Source: Hydractinia symbiolongicarpus
Taxonomy: Eukaryota; Cnidaria; Hydrozoa; Anthoathecata; Hydractiniidae
Direction: 5' to 3'
Assembly (NCBI RefSeq): GCF_029227915.1
Contig: NC_079886.1
Span: 18,330,501-18,390,500 of the forward strand
Length of the DNA: 60,000 nucleotides
Shown here: piece by piece, positions 38,601-48,500 of the stretch
How positions within the stretch are numbered: position 1 is the stretch's first letter
Layout: every line of letters begins with the position of its first letter
Position numbers and translations under genes: made by a program
The notes under the pieces: generated by a model
The model's input: the letters and a program-made list of their open reading frames with translations, nothing else
Told to the model about the DNA's origin: nothing
Database searches by the model: none

Positions 38601-41600
38601 AACATATTTATATCCGTCTTGTAAATAATTGTATAATATCATATAGCAGGTCCAACAATTGTACAAAGTTTCTTACAATAGTGAAAAATCCACTTTACAT
38701 CAAAATTTATAATAAAGCATTGAGAAGATTCTTACCACCTAACTCAGAATTATCAAAATTTCCCCAAGAAACAGAATATCCTAAACATAAAGAAAACATA
38801 AAAATGATCAAGAATAGGACTAGCTGGGTGACCCACCATTGAATGGTTGAGCACTCTGAAGTACACATCCGAGTGTAGGGGTGTAGTACCAGTGCAAATC
38901 CAGTGGGGTGCTTATGCCAATATTAATACATCATTTCAGGTGAAATATTTTTTAAACTAAACTTTCCAGCAACGTTAGCTCAAAAAAAAGCACAGGTTAT
39001 AATATGTTGTTACCCGGTCGTAGCAAAAACAGTCACTCAAAATAATTACGTTTAATTATTAACTATGGAAAACGGACGTTAAGCCGAAAATGATGATGAT
39101 GATATGTGTATTAGTTTTTTAGCTGCTACCAAATTTGTTTGTTATAACCCAAACTTCTGAATGATCCTATTTTTATGGTAAGTTATAATACTTTATTTAG
39201 TAGGGTAGCCTAAGTAAAAAAAATATTAGGATAATTGGTGACATACCAATGATTAAACTTTCAGCATAGTACATCAAATTTAACAAATAACCTTCTAAAT
39301 TATTCATTCAAATTAGAATAATATTCATGGGATGTATTTTTGATTGGAAAACCAGGTCAAATCTGACGTTCTCGAGGTCACATGAACTTGATTTTTAGAA
39401 ATACATAGTTTTATTTATTTTTCTAACATAAAACATAAATGTTAACACAATAAAACATGATTATTCCATGTAATTTTTTTTCTATTTTGACAATTCTTGG
39501 TATTTCACAAGGGGGTTTTCCACACAATAATAAACTTGACCTCAGGGTTTTAATTTAGTGTACTTGAGTAAAATTACCAACAAAAAAACATAAGGTACAT
39601 TTAATCAGAAAAAAATTATTACCCATTAACGAACTAATATCTGAAAGTTGATCAATGGAGCTCTTGAAATTCTGATTTCTGGATATAACACTTAAAATTC
39701 CTAAAAAGTAAGAATAATAGTAAACATATGTTTTACACCACTTACGGCGTTTAAACAGGAAACACTTTAAAGATATATTGGCTTTTTAATTAAATTTCTT
39801 CATGTTGTCAATTTTTTGGCTGACAGAAAATGCTATAACACAGCCAATATGAAGTATTATATTACAATAACTCAGTATCCAAACTGCTTTTGGGACATAC
39901 CTTTTTCATCCTTTGCACCTGGTAATCCAACAATATAAAATGGTAGCCCATTATACATTATCCCAGTTGCACTTAATCCAGCAACACAATAGCCGTTATC
40001 TTTGTTTCCCATAATGTCTAAAAAAAATTGTGTGCGAAAGTGCAATTATCTTTCCCACGTTTTGTTAAGGTCTTATTTTTAAACTTCTACAGCAATTTTA
40101 CAAATACAAAAATTTGGACATAAAATTATCAATACAAACTCATAAATAGCCTGGAAATTGCTAAAAATAAATTGCTAAAATAATAAAAATGTGAGCATTT
40201 TATATAGGATAGTGAGTAATGGATGATTAATTTCAATTTTAAGTATGACGTTAGGGGGAAAGGTGTGAAGTCCTTCGATGCTTAAAACGTTGCACACTGG
40301 TAAAACATTGACTTTTTGGAAAGTAGAAAGTATTTTGAAATGTTTTGTGATCTACATGTTTTGCTTTTGATTTCCTAAATTGACAAAATTTTGACACTTA
40401 CAGTGGGAAGGAACAGAGGTAAAATTTAAATGTTTCCCTACTACAATATTGTTTGTTAACAACTCTTCTCATATGTTTCTTAGACCTAAGCTAAATGACT
40501 CATATGGACAACCCAAAACATTTATCTTATTAATTTGAGGATTGTAAAATTTGGTTCTTATTTGTCATTGATTAGTGTTAAGGTTTACTAATGGGATTAA
40601 TTTTTTAATGACTAATAAATACAATGATGACATATTAGCGAAGCAATTTTAGCTCAAATTAGCGTGTCAATCTTTTTAAAACAACGAACGAAAAAGTTAT
40701 TTTTAAAAGGTTAGCATTAGCTAGTCTATACGCCCTTTGAAAAATCCACTTAATTTAGGTTGTTTTAGGAAATTTGATGATATCAGCAGTGCATATGTCA
40801 ATCTTTTTTCAAAAATCTGTTTACATGTTGTCTATATTGTGAGTTAAAACGCTGATCAAGAGGATGTGTAGGATCATGTACTTCGAAGAAATAGTCAAGC
40901 AGAAGGGTTTGAGAATTTTGCTTGTTCAAAAAAATAAAATGCTGATCAAAAAAATATAGGATTTTGTGATTTGACATCGTCAACCTCTCTGTTCTAAAAT
41001 GGATAGAATGACCCAGTTTTTAGAAATTGGCCCCTTTTTGGTCCCAGGTGGTCACCAGTTACCCATGCAAGAGTTAACATTGATTATACCCATCTGTTTT
41101 CAAGTTATGAGGCCTCATACTTATAAGTACATTGCAATGGCTTCGTTAATTTAAGTTAGACTATTGGTGTTAAATAAATTAATGTTATTGACGTTGTGAT
41201 GTTAATTTGTCAATTAACATTTGATATTTTTTGGCGACTTCAAAGGCAAATGAGCACACCTACTTTGGGCATTACATACGGAATTACTGTATTATCATAA
41301 AAACTTCTTTCAGATATTGCTCTTGTTTAAAATAATTGCAGACCTAAAATATTGTCCTTTTCTTTTTTGATTTTACGTTATTGTTTTATAAAAATCCATA
41401 ATAAAATCTTTTCCTGGACATTATTTTAACAACAAAATAAACTAAATTAGTTCTTGCATTAAAACAGTCCTTGTAGTAAGCCAGAAATTAGCAAAAAATA
41501 ATTAACGCAAATTGGTACCAGATGAAAACCAAGCTTAAAAATATTACCAGCACCCCTTAAAAATCACCCTTTATATTAAAAGAAATTAGAGTACCTTTCA

Positions 41601-44600
41601 AGATCTTCAAGGGGTAAACTTAAAATTTCAAGCCTATGCCTTCTTATACTCCAGTATTCTTTTTATTGTTGGGTCTGAATAATTTATTTCAGCCTCCTTA
41701 ATAAGCATACCAATTTTTTTCACCTTTTTTTTAAAGCTATTCCTTGCCTTGTCTACTCTATGGGGTATTCCCATTGTTTCCTCTGGCTGTCATGCAAACT
41801 GTTATCACAAGTAGTGACATACAATGCGATATAAAATTGATGAGTGAACCCAAGGATTTTTCTAGGGCCCACCAACTAGTTTATTCAAAAATCAAAATAA
41901 TTCAAATTAAAACCTGCAAATTAATTTAACCACCAACTAATGATTATTAACATAGGCCAACACCCTTTACATTGGGAATATGAAGACTTTAATATTACCA
42001 CAAATTTTAACCTATTTATGGTAAAATTATATGAAATATTAGTTTCTCCAATTCTTTTAAGAAGTTGTGCACAATGCCTAAAGCTTTCTTAATTGTTCTT
42101 CATAGATGCAGAGGAAAATGGTTTTAAGTTGTTGGTACTCCTATCTGCATGACCCTCTTCCTTATCCAACTCATTGTTATATTCAATCTTTTTAATTATG
42201 GAGTAAAAAATAGAATAGATCCTTATAGGAGACCTGTTAAAGTGTGTAATTGCAAGTTTCATTTTAGCAAAATGAGAAGTTTTTAAGAAGATTTTAGGAA
42301 TTTTTAGCAATTTCGCCTAAAAATGATCTACTTTACCTCTATATGGAAATCATCTTTTTTTAATTTACGGCATGTCATTTGCACAGTTACATCTTCAGAA
42401 GAAAAAAAAAGGTACAAAACACAGTACGCACCGTATTCACAAGGATCATGCGTATACTCCACTTTCAAATCTGATGTTAATGATGAACATCTACCACGAA
42501 ACCATAAATTATAATATCCTTTGATATTCAGCTGCCTATCATTCCATCTCGGTGCACATGTCAGCACATTTTCTTTAACTTTTATAAATGTCATACCCAT
42601 ACGCTGATTATGACGTCTAGGTTTAGGTTCCGAATTTACTAGAAGGTTAAAATGTAAATTCATTATGATTTCTTTAAACAAAAACAATAAAATAATGTTT
42701 TGGTTTTTTTGTACATTCAAGTTTTCCTGCATAGAAAGAAACAATTAAAGATGTCTTGGAGAACAATTGTGTTATTTCAAGCCAGTGGAACGATTAGCAG
42801 TTAGCTTAGTGCCTACATAATTAATATGGCTTAGAAGTTTTCCTGCATAGAAAGAAACAATTAAAGGTGTCTTGGAGAACAATTGTTTTATTTCAAGCCG
42901 GTGGAACGATTAGCAGTTAGCTTAGTGCCTACATAATTAATATGGCTTAGAAGTTTTCCTGCATAGAAAGAAACAATTAAAGATGTCTTGGAGAACAATT
43001 GTTTTATTTCAAGCCGGTGGAACAATTAGCAGTTAACTTAGTGACTACGTAATGAATATGGCTTAGAAGTTTTCCTGCATAGAAAGAATCAATTAAAGAT
43101 GTCTTGGGAAACAATTGTTTTTTTTCAAGCCGGTGAAACGATTAGCAGTTAACTTAGTGACTACATAATCAATAGGGCTTAGAAGTTTTCCTGCATAGAA
43201 AGAAACAATTAAAGATGTCTTGGAGAACAATTGTTTTATTTCAAGCCAGTGGAACGATTAGCAGTTAGCTTAGTGCCTACATAATTAATATGGCTTAGAA
43301 GTTTTCCTGCATAGAAAGAAACAATTAAAGATGTCTTGGAGAACAATTGTTTTATTTCAAGCCGGTGGAACGATTAGCAGTTAACTTAGTGCCTACATAA
43401 TTAATATGGCTTAGAAGTTTTCCTGCATAAAAAGGAACAATTAAAGAAGTCTTGGAGAACAATTGTTTTATTTCAAGCCGGTGGAACGATTAGCAGTTAA
43501 CTTAGTGCCTACATAATCAATAGGGCTTAGAAGCTTTAACAGTGACATTGCTTTAGGCCTTGCCATGAACAAATCTCCCCTGCATCCAAGTGATCATTTT
43601 TAAAAGCTTTTTCTCATAAATTTTAAAACCATGCGCACATGACACCATGTACATACTTATGGACATCGATATTGCGGTTTACAGTCGGTATTTTAAAAAG
43701 TGCCCCTTAAAATCAGTCATTCTTGATGCTTAAGTCACAAATGAATAGTTGCTGTAACACATTCCTTAGTAATGATAATTCAAATTAATAATGCAAAATA
43801 CTTTATTGACTGTGTAGGAAACCATGTTTTTTATTATACTTTTGTTATTGAAAGACACATCCCCATATGCTTGTCCTAACACCATGCTCTTTTATTCTTG
43901 TTATTATTACAAAAATGTTGACTGCAAAATCTTTGTGCATGAATTTATTTTTTGCTTTTCATATTGACAGGTAGTAATATTCAAGGGTATTTCCTTTAAA
44001 GGAATAACAAAAAGAAAAAACAATTTATACAAACATTATTATTAAAAGCTGAATGTAAAAGATATCTTTGTTTAATAATGGTATTAGCAACAACAAATAA
44101 ATCAGGAACGGGTTACTATTAGTCAGCTTGATAATAATTGTAATCACTTATAGTGGTACCATGTTTGGGATTCACTACTTATGGAGCTTGCTCTGTGAGT
44201 GTCCCCCACCCCTTAAAATAGTTGCAGCTTTGTGTGTTGCACAAAGTAATGGAAGTAATTCTAGCATAGATTTGGATGAAAAATTGTTAATATTTTATAA
44301 AGATTTACATGAGTAACTTTACTCTCAGGCAATAAACATTTAGGTGAGTGCCTTGTTTGCGATTCATGGCAAGGCCTACAGCTTCTAAACCTTTCACAGC
44401 ACACTACATGAAGTCACTTTTATGCTGTAAGGATAGTGTAAGGTCTTGAGAATGATTTTTATAATCACCAAATTCCCTTAGACGTGTGGTGCCTGCAATT
44501 CATTGCAAGGCCTGTTGCCTTTAAACCTTTCCCAACATACTACAAAGAGTCAATTTAATGTATTTACTCACTTAATTCTTTTGCAGGAAAGGAGGTCGTT

Positions 44601-47017
44601 ATCGACCCCCCATTAATAAATCAATATATTTAGAGATTCTGTGGAAAAACTATTATACTTTTACAGGACATATAATGAAAAAAAAATGCAGTAGGAGTGT
44701 ACTTCTACCTTCTTGTAAATAGATTTATACAATTTCATAACAAACATAGCACAGACAGAATCAAAAATGGCTTGTCAAAAAACATTTTCCTTAGATGAAG
44801 TAATTGCTCCTTGCTTAGCCTCTGATGAGGAGGATAGCAAGGATGAAATTCTATTAGAAGAGTTCAGAAGACTATTGTTTTGAACCTTATACCAGATTTT
44901 GTTTACATGTAGAAATACCTTTTGTGAAAATTTGAGGTGTAATTTGGATAGTGTTCCCAGAAACTATATCAATTTTAGCAAAGAATATTTTGTTTTCTGT
45001 TTAAATTATTCTAATTTTTCCTGATTTCAAGTTTATGCTGACGTCAGCAATTATATTTCCAAAATATGAAAATTTGTTATTTTGCTAGATATTTTCATTA
45101 TCTTTCAGAATATATATACAGAATATATATTATTATTTTTAGTATATTTATGTATCAGCACTTACCTATCTCTATTGGTTCTTGACTAAACCCTGGTGTT
45201 TTAAAGTGTAATTTATCAAAATTAGCTTTTGTGCAAAAGAGTTTAAGCCCAGTGTTTGTTTTATAAATTTTTTCTTTGCTATTTAAATGAAAAAATAAGA
45301 TTGCGCAGTTACTAAAAATATATTGGAATAGGCATTTTACAGATTTTATTCAGTCATACCGTGAAGCAAATTATACGTGTTTGGTTTAGGTACAAAAATT
45401 TTGCCTTACTATTTCTTACTCCTGATGAACGGCTGAACAATATAACTTGAAGTAAAATATGAGGCAGTTTTTTTTAATTAAAGCACATGCAGCCACAAAG
45501 AGGCAGATAATCCAGACATAAATATAATGAATGGTGAAAAAGACCGTGGCTGATAAACAAAACATATTTGTCAAAAAAGAGCGTAAAAAATGACATTTAT
45601 GTTGTCATAGGAAATGCAAATCTATGGCTATTGGAATGCTAAAAATCAATTAAATCACGGAAAAAAAGAAAGAAAAGTTCATTTTTGCTCAAAACATGTG
45701 GCTGTGAATATAAATAAAATGTGCTCGTTGTTTTCCTTAGCTGGCGCATTTAACTCACCATTCCTAACAATGTAGTTTAAACTTGTCATTCAAGAAAGAA
45801 GAAAAAATATTTTGTTACTCTTTAGGTACACATCGCCATACTTTATTAAACACTATTAAAAAACTTTCTTACAAAGTTATAGATGTATGGCAATGACTTT
45901 GTAATAACTAATGGGTTAAATTCCTGGCCATCACTTGAAACTTGCACTACATGTGTTCCACATGTCAAAACAGTTGCTCTTGTGCTGTGTACTGGGGTAA
46001 ATGAATATAAAAAACACTTCCTAAAAGTGTATTGCGACATTTAATTCGAACACTGAAAGCTATTCCGTTTTTACATGAAAAAATTCCGATATTTATTGTG
46101 TCATGTCCACAATGGCATGCTCAAAAAAAAGTTTAGCATTATTATAGCCCTACTAAATTAGACATAATTGATGGGGTACCCAACGCATTGAAAATGTGAG
46201 TTCTAATTATTAGTTTTTCAACAACAGTGAAAGTATTGGATTAACAAAATATAAGAAATAACATAACACACTCACGATAATCAGCCCTTACTGATATAAT
46301 GTTACAGTTATTATTATTATCCACTGTACATCTGTAAACAGCACCTTCTAAGTTGCCTGAAAAATTGCCTAATGGAGCACCAATAAGTAACCTAGTAGAA
46401 AACAATGATACAATAATAAACTCACATAAAATGAAAGCGTAATTTTTTATCTCTATTCTTGTATAAAAAAAGCCTGGTCCTGATGTTGATGGTTTAAAAT
46501 CAGAAATCAGTCCTACCAAATAAACTCACAAATTGGTTAATATTCTTGTTGGATTGGAAAATTTATTATTTACTAGTCATCAACCTGTGGAAAAATCCGC
46601 GGGATGCCCGTCCTTTATATATCGCATTTCGTGTTTCTGTAACAGACAGACAAACAAGCAGAAAGCGACTACTATTATAGAGATTAAGTACTTCACTGTT
46701 ATAAGTCGCAAAATTATGGAAAGTTAAGAACTTTCTTTTAACACATTCATCATTTCGAGACATCCTTTTTTAGAAGAAAATATACCTTGTGAAACAACAT
46801 TTTTACTAACTTAAATTTTCACAGAAAATGATGCACGAACACGAATAAACAAACTACGAAATAAAACTTACGTGTTAGCTTTTTGCAATGCAACAGCAAA
46901 ACCAAAGTGGGTGTTTGAACCTTTATTAAAACTAAAGTATGTGTGCTGGGAGTCAACATTGAAACATTTCACAATTACTGGCAGCAAAGACAAAAATATT
47001 CCAAACTTGATATTCAT
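20563..47017 (-). CDS. Integrin alpha subunit, copy B (complete, 31 coding exons)
   Basis: Paralogue of copy A, same strand, directly upstream. Exons in coding order: 46872-47017, 46276-46391, 42432-42638, 39901-40017, 39623-39700, 38736-38780, 38074-38117, 37022-37096, 36649-36701, 36183-36276, 35142-35250, 33521-33627, 33161-33251, 32784-32829, 32556-32666, 30620-30675, 29983-30140, 29701-29829, 29525-29604, 27868-28018, 27216-27314, 26399-26478, 25090-25173, 24562-24667, 23684-23785, 23473-23523, 23032-23106, 22836-22949, 21535-21639, 20970-21095, 20563-20667. Total 3060 nt (1019 aa plus stop). Signal peptide, I-domain-less propeller, thigh, calf-1, calf-2, furin site 862-865, transmembrane 962-984 and GFFKR 987-991 are all present and in order. 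Introns are longer than in copy A and carry most of the repeats. It is expected to pair with an integrin beta at the plasma membrane; the ligand is unknown. Confidence 0.94.
20970..21639 (-). CDS. Integrin alpha B, exons 29-30: stalk end and transmembrane helix
   Basis: Exons 21535-21639 and 20970-21095. Exon 30 encodes a charged Lys/Glu juxtamembrane run, then SWWVILLCVVGALIVLAIAA, one membrane helix at residues 962-984 ending LLYK. It is 126 nt, as in copy A. Confidence 0.94.
22836..24667 (-). CDS. Integrin alpha B, exons 24-28: calf-2 and furin site
   Basis: Exons 24562-24667, 23684-23785, 23473-23523, 23032-23106 and 22836-22949. Motifs are VEDIGQEVVYAIY, VQNAGKSPVS, FMYIVDM, then VGKTRNRRDTG. 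R-N-R-R at 862-865 is a furin consensus. The light chain starts near NCRSGKCKTYSCE, a cysteine cluster. The cleavage loop is shorter and less basic than in copy A. Confidence 0.9.
25090..29604 (-). CDS. Integrin alpha B, exons 19-23: calf-1 domain
   Basis: Exons 29525-29604, 27868-28018, 27216-27314, 26399-26478 and 25090-25173. Motifs are KRCGADSTCNTDLVL, LGEPAYQARIQM, FPIANPVQGG and KIQSCIRVQG. The 80-nt exon starts at the AG at 29606-29605. A nearer AG at 29587-29586 would shift the frame into a stop. Compared with copy A this exon gains nine codons. Confidence 0.87.
26554..26593. repeat. Inverted repeat (hairpin)
   Basis: Arms gtaacaacccata and tatgggttgttac are perfectly complementary around a 6-base loop, with one more mismatched extension. 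It lies in intron 21 of integrin alpha B and has no obvious role. Confidence 0.7.
26790..26970. repeat. Direct repeat shared with the kinesin intron
   Basis: A block containing aaggtcaaagtggtactacg occurs at about 26790 and again about 140 bp later. A third, diverged copy lies near 58266-58326 in the first kinesin intron (gagcttcggttctcaag, then gggtcaaagtactac). This marks a dispersed family of unknown class. Confidence 0.6.
27083..27180 (+). repeat. Truncated short member of the ACTAGTCG family
   Basis: Only the 3' part is clear: gcattgcgtgtgtctcgcta, ccattttgtaagacagacag, and the end ttataatatagat. It lies in intron 21 of integrin alpha B, close to the exon 21 donor. Confidence 0.6.
28277..28745 (+). 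repeat. Diverged long member of the ACTAGTCG family
   Basis: It opens aactagtcgaaagcccctgg and shares interior phrases with the 35373-36068 copy, including ggccttaaacatataagtgc and gttacccacacaag. It lies in intron 19 of integrin alpha B. The 3' end is indistinct. Confidence 0.55.
29701..32666 (-). CDS. Integrin alpha B, exons 15-18: thigh domain
   Basis: Exons 32556-32666, 30620-30675, 29983-30140 and 29701-29829. TRPIVTLSDNLQ opens the thigh; SNCNGPDGEKYYC and CIEFQF place the thigh cysteines; GGCGAEICPVVD ends it at the genu. The block matches copy A exon for exon, with the 111- and 56-nt exons identical in size. Confidence 0.9.
32784..36276 (-). CDS. Integrin alpha B, exons 10-14: cation-binding blades 5-7
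   Basis: Exons 36183-36276, 35142-35250, 33521-33627, 33161-33251 and 32784-32829. Further cation loops are DINGDGYND (354-362) and DVDANTYPD (420-428), each split across an exon junction as in copy A. LLVGAP, IAVGAP and FAVGAY strands follow the three loops. All acidic ligands are intact. Confidence 0.94.
33996..34192. repeat. Diverged tandem repeat, about 4 copies of roughly 50 bp
   Basis: Repeated phrases such as ttagtgaaaaacagac and ctttagacctcattcaac recur four times with drift. The array lies in intron 11 of integrin alpha B. No coding potential is seen. Confidence 0.7.
35373..36068 (+). repeat. Long member of the ACTAGTCG...ATATAGAT repeat family
   Basis: It begins actagtcgataaggcccgtg and ends cgtattattatatagat, filling most of integrin alpha B intron 10. 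The interior has several tgacgtca-type palindromes. There are no terminal inverted repeats or long frames, so it looks non-autonomous. Diverged relatives sharing interior phrases lie at about 28277-28745 and 40715-41290, and part of its tail occurs inverted near 45030-45110. Confidence 0.7.
36649..40017 (-). CDS. Integrin alpha B, exons 4-9: propeller blades 3-5
   Basis: Exons 39901-40017, 39623-39700, 38736-38780, 38074-38117, 37022-37096 and 36649-36701. Motifs are NGYCVAGLSATG with FYIVGLPGAKD, GYSVSWGNFD, EVAGGAPRAND and YFGGSVCAVDLDNDG. The last begins the first cation loop, DLDNDGNDD (289-297), completed in exon 10. The 78-, 45-, 44- and 53-nt exons are the same length as in copy A. Confidence 0.91.
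36868..37012 (+). repeat. Short member of the ACTAGTCG...ATATAGAT family
   Basis: It starts actagtcgttagcctgtg, has the conserved middle phrases cgcccgtcctttttatatcg and ttttgcgtgacagacagac, and ends ttataatatagat. It lies in integrin alpha B intron 8, just 10 bp from the exon 8 donor. It shares both ends but not the interior with the 35373-36068 copy. Confidence 0.7.
38815..39104 (+). repeat. Probable SINE in integrin alpha B intron 5
   Basis: The head contains tagctgggtg, resembling a pol III A box, and a weak B-box-like ggttgagcact. The tail ends in gttaagccgaaaatgatgatg and further atg repeats, a short microsatellite tail as found on many tRNA-derived SINEs. It is flanked by plain AT-rich intron. 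Target duplications were not resolved by eye. Confidence 0.4.
40715..41290 (+). repeat. Diverged long member of the ACTAGTCG family
   Basis: It opens ctagtctatacgccctttg. The phrases gctgatcaagaggatg, ggtcccaggtggtc, aatggcttcgttaattt and ggcgacttcaaaggcaaatg match the copy at 35373-36068. It lies in intron 3 of integrin alpha B. Confidence 0.6.
42432..42638 (-). CDS. Integrin alpha B, exon 3: divergent propeller blade 2
   Basis: The visible anchor is VLTCAPRWND, with YYNLWFRGRC and DPCEY. The exon keeps the phase (1 to 1) of copy A exon 3 but is 30 nt longer and very different in sequence outside the CAP motif. Blade 2 contributes to the ligand-binding cap in this family, so the difference may reflect ligand choice; that is inference. 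Confidence 0.88.
42719..43530. repeat. 116-bp tandem repeat, 7 copies
   Basis: Seven uninterrupted copies start at 42719, 42835, 42951, 43067, 43183, 43299 and 43415, each opening aagttttcctgcatagaaag or a near variant. The array lies in intron 2 of integrin alpha B, 80 bp upstream of exon 3 in transcription order. On the transcribed strand each unit has a strong acceptor-like stretch, TTTCTTTCTATGCAG. High identity suggests recent expansion or homogenisation. Confidence 0.97.
44359..44553. repeat. Two diverged direct copies of about 58 bp
   Basis: Stretches beginning gcgattcatggcaaggcct (44359) and gcaattcattgcaaggcct (44495) run in parallel for about 58 bp at an offset of 136 bp. They lie in intron 2 of integrin alpha B. 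A shorter related phrase occurs near 43553. Confidence 0.65.
44767..44883 (+). pseudogene. Possible piggyBac-type N-terminal remnant (38 codons)
   Basis: A short frame begins MACQKTFSLDEVI and continues with SDEEDSKDE, then stops. An SLEEV-like start followed by an acidic SDEED patch resembles the N-termini of piggyBac-family transposases. No catalytic DDD domain is present nearby. It sits in intron 2 of integrin alpha B on the opposite strand. It could be chance; the assignment rests on a short motif only. Confidence 0.25.
46276..46391 (-). CDS. Integrin alpha B, exon 2: propeller blade 1
   Basis: The exon encodes LLIGAPLGNF, then GAVYRCTVD and NNNNCNIISV, the closing strands of blade 1. 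It is 116 nt, identical in length and phase to copy A exon 2, although identity at the protein level is modest. The next intron (42639-46275) is the largest in the gene and holds the 116-bp tandem array. Confidence 0.9.
46570..46685 (+). repeat. Short member of the ACTAGTCG family
   Basis: It begins ttactagtcatcaacctg and includes cccgtcctttatatatcgca, then gacagacaaacaagcag and the end ctattatagagatta. It lies in intron 1 of integrin alpha B. Confidence 0.6.
46872..47017 (-). CDS. Integrin alpha B, exon 1: start codon and signal peptide
   Basis: The ATG at 47017-47015 opens MNIKFGIFLSLLPVIVKC, a signal peptide, followed by FNVDSQ, the mature N-terminus, and blade-1 motif FGFAVALQ. The exon ends in phase 2, as in copy A. 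On the minus strand a TTTAG acceptor at 47032-47031, 13 nt before the ATG, suggests a noncoding first exon farther upstream. Confidence 0.9.
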
Positions 47018-48416
47018 ATTTTATGTTTTCCTAAATTTAAACAAATCAATCATTATTATTCACATTCGATACAATTGGATTTATTCCAAATCCATAATCA
47101 TGCCAAAGGAGCACAGTTTGCCCTTCATAAAAAATAAGTTATATTTTTACAATGAATCAAGAAAGAAAGAAGTTGCTTTTACTGGTTGAAGACTCGTTTT
47201 GGGTGTAGGCTAATCAGTAAGGAAAACTGTATATATACATGAGAAACTGAAATTCTTGCTATAAACAATTTCATGTTAAATGATGTTGTTTTGAATTTTA
47301 TTTGTTTGTTGAACACAGATAGCTTTATTAATTCATGCACATGTTTGCACATAAAGCAAAAAAGCAAGAGGGACATTTTAGATATTCTTAGTATGTGTCT
47401 CAGAGGGTCATGTAGACAAAACTAAAATAAATAATGTTCTGGATATGCTGAGCAGAACTAAACAGTGTCTTTTTTCTTAGAAATTAATTGTTGAGATACC
47501 ATCACAAAAAGTATGAAAAGTACAACAGAGAATCACAAAAAGCACCTATCGGTACTCACGTAGTACTCAGGTGTACTTTTGGCCACTTCCATGATAGATG
47601 AGGATGCTCAGTTTGGTATGTGTGTAACACACTTTGTTGGTGATTTAACTATTCTTTTTTAAAAAAAAACAGAAACTTAGGTGTTAGAATAGAATTTATT
47701 TCAGTAAAATAAGCAATGCAAGGAAAACAAGTAGCACTGCGTGCTGCATGAATCGCATTTAAAGGAGAAAAACATTGAAGAAAGTTTAATAGTTGTGTAC
47801 TAATTAGCTATCAGTCACCTCTGTAGATTTACTTTTCGCATTAGCACAAAAAAATGCAAAGAATTAAACTGTTATTAAAAAATTAATAAAAACATCCCAA
47901 ATATCATTGCTGTAGAGCACCTAGTGTCAAATCTACAGTTACTGAATAATGGTTCATCATTTTGGATTCAGACTGCTACAAGCACTCATATTGGTACATA
48001 TTCCATGTTGGGCTTGATCCTATAGCAAACATCATTATTTGGAAACTGCAATTAACATGTGCTCAACTTTTGTTTAGCTCTTTGTAAACAAATATATAAT
48101 AAATGACTAAACAAATTAAAGACAAAGTTAAAAAATGTTATTTGTAGAATAAGTGCAAATGACTGAAATCTTTTATATATACATAACATACATTCAACGT
48201 TTCTGTCAAATCATTACATAACAATGTAAAGATTCCTCAAAGTGATGTTGCGGAGGGAAAAAGAAAAATATTATAAAAAGGCTTTTTGTATTTTCAGATA
48301 AAATAGAATCATATTTTTATTCTTTACAATCACTTTAACAACACAAGATTCTCCAGTCATCACCTACAAAGGCTTGTTGTGTCAATGTCATTAAGACATC
48401 AAACAGGGACTTTTAT

Positions 48417-48500
48417 TCAAAATTAACCCCTTGTGTTAGCATTATGCTAGCTAAAGACATTGTTAATCAAAATTGACCCTTTGTGTTAGCATTATGCTGG
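48417..48500. repeat. Short direct duplication, 2 copies of about 33 bp
   Basis: Phrases tcaaaattaaccccttgtg and tcaaaattgaccctttgtg, each followed by ttagcattatgct, sit 50 bp apart. Intergenic. Confidence 0.7.
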
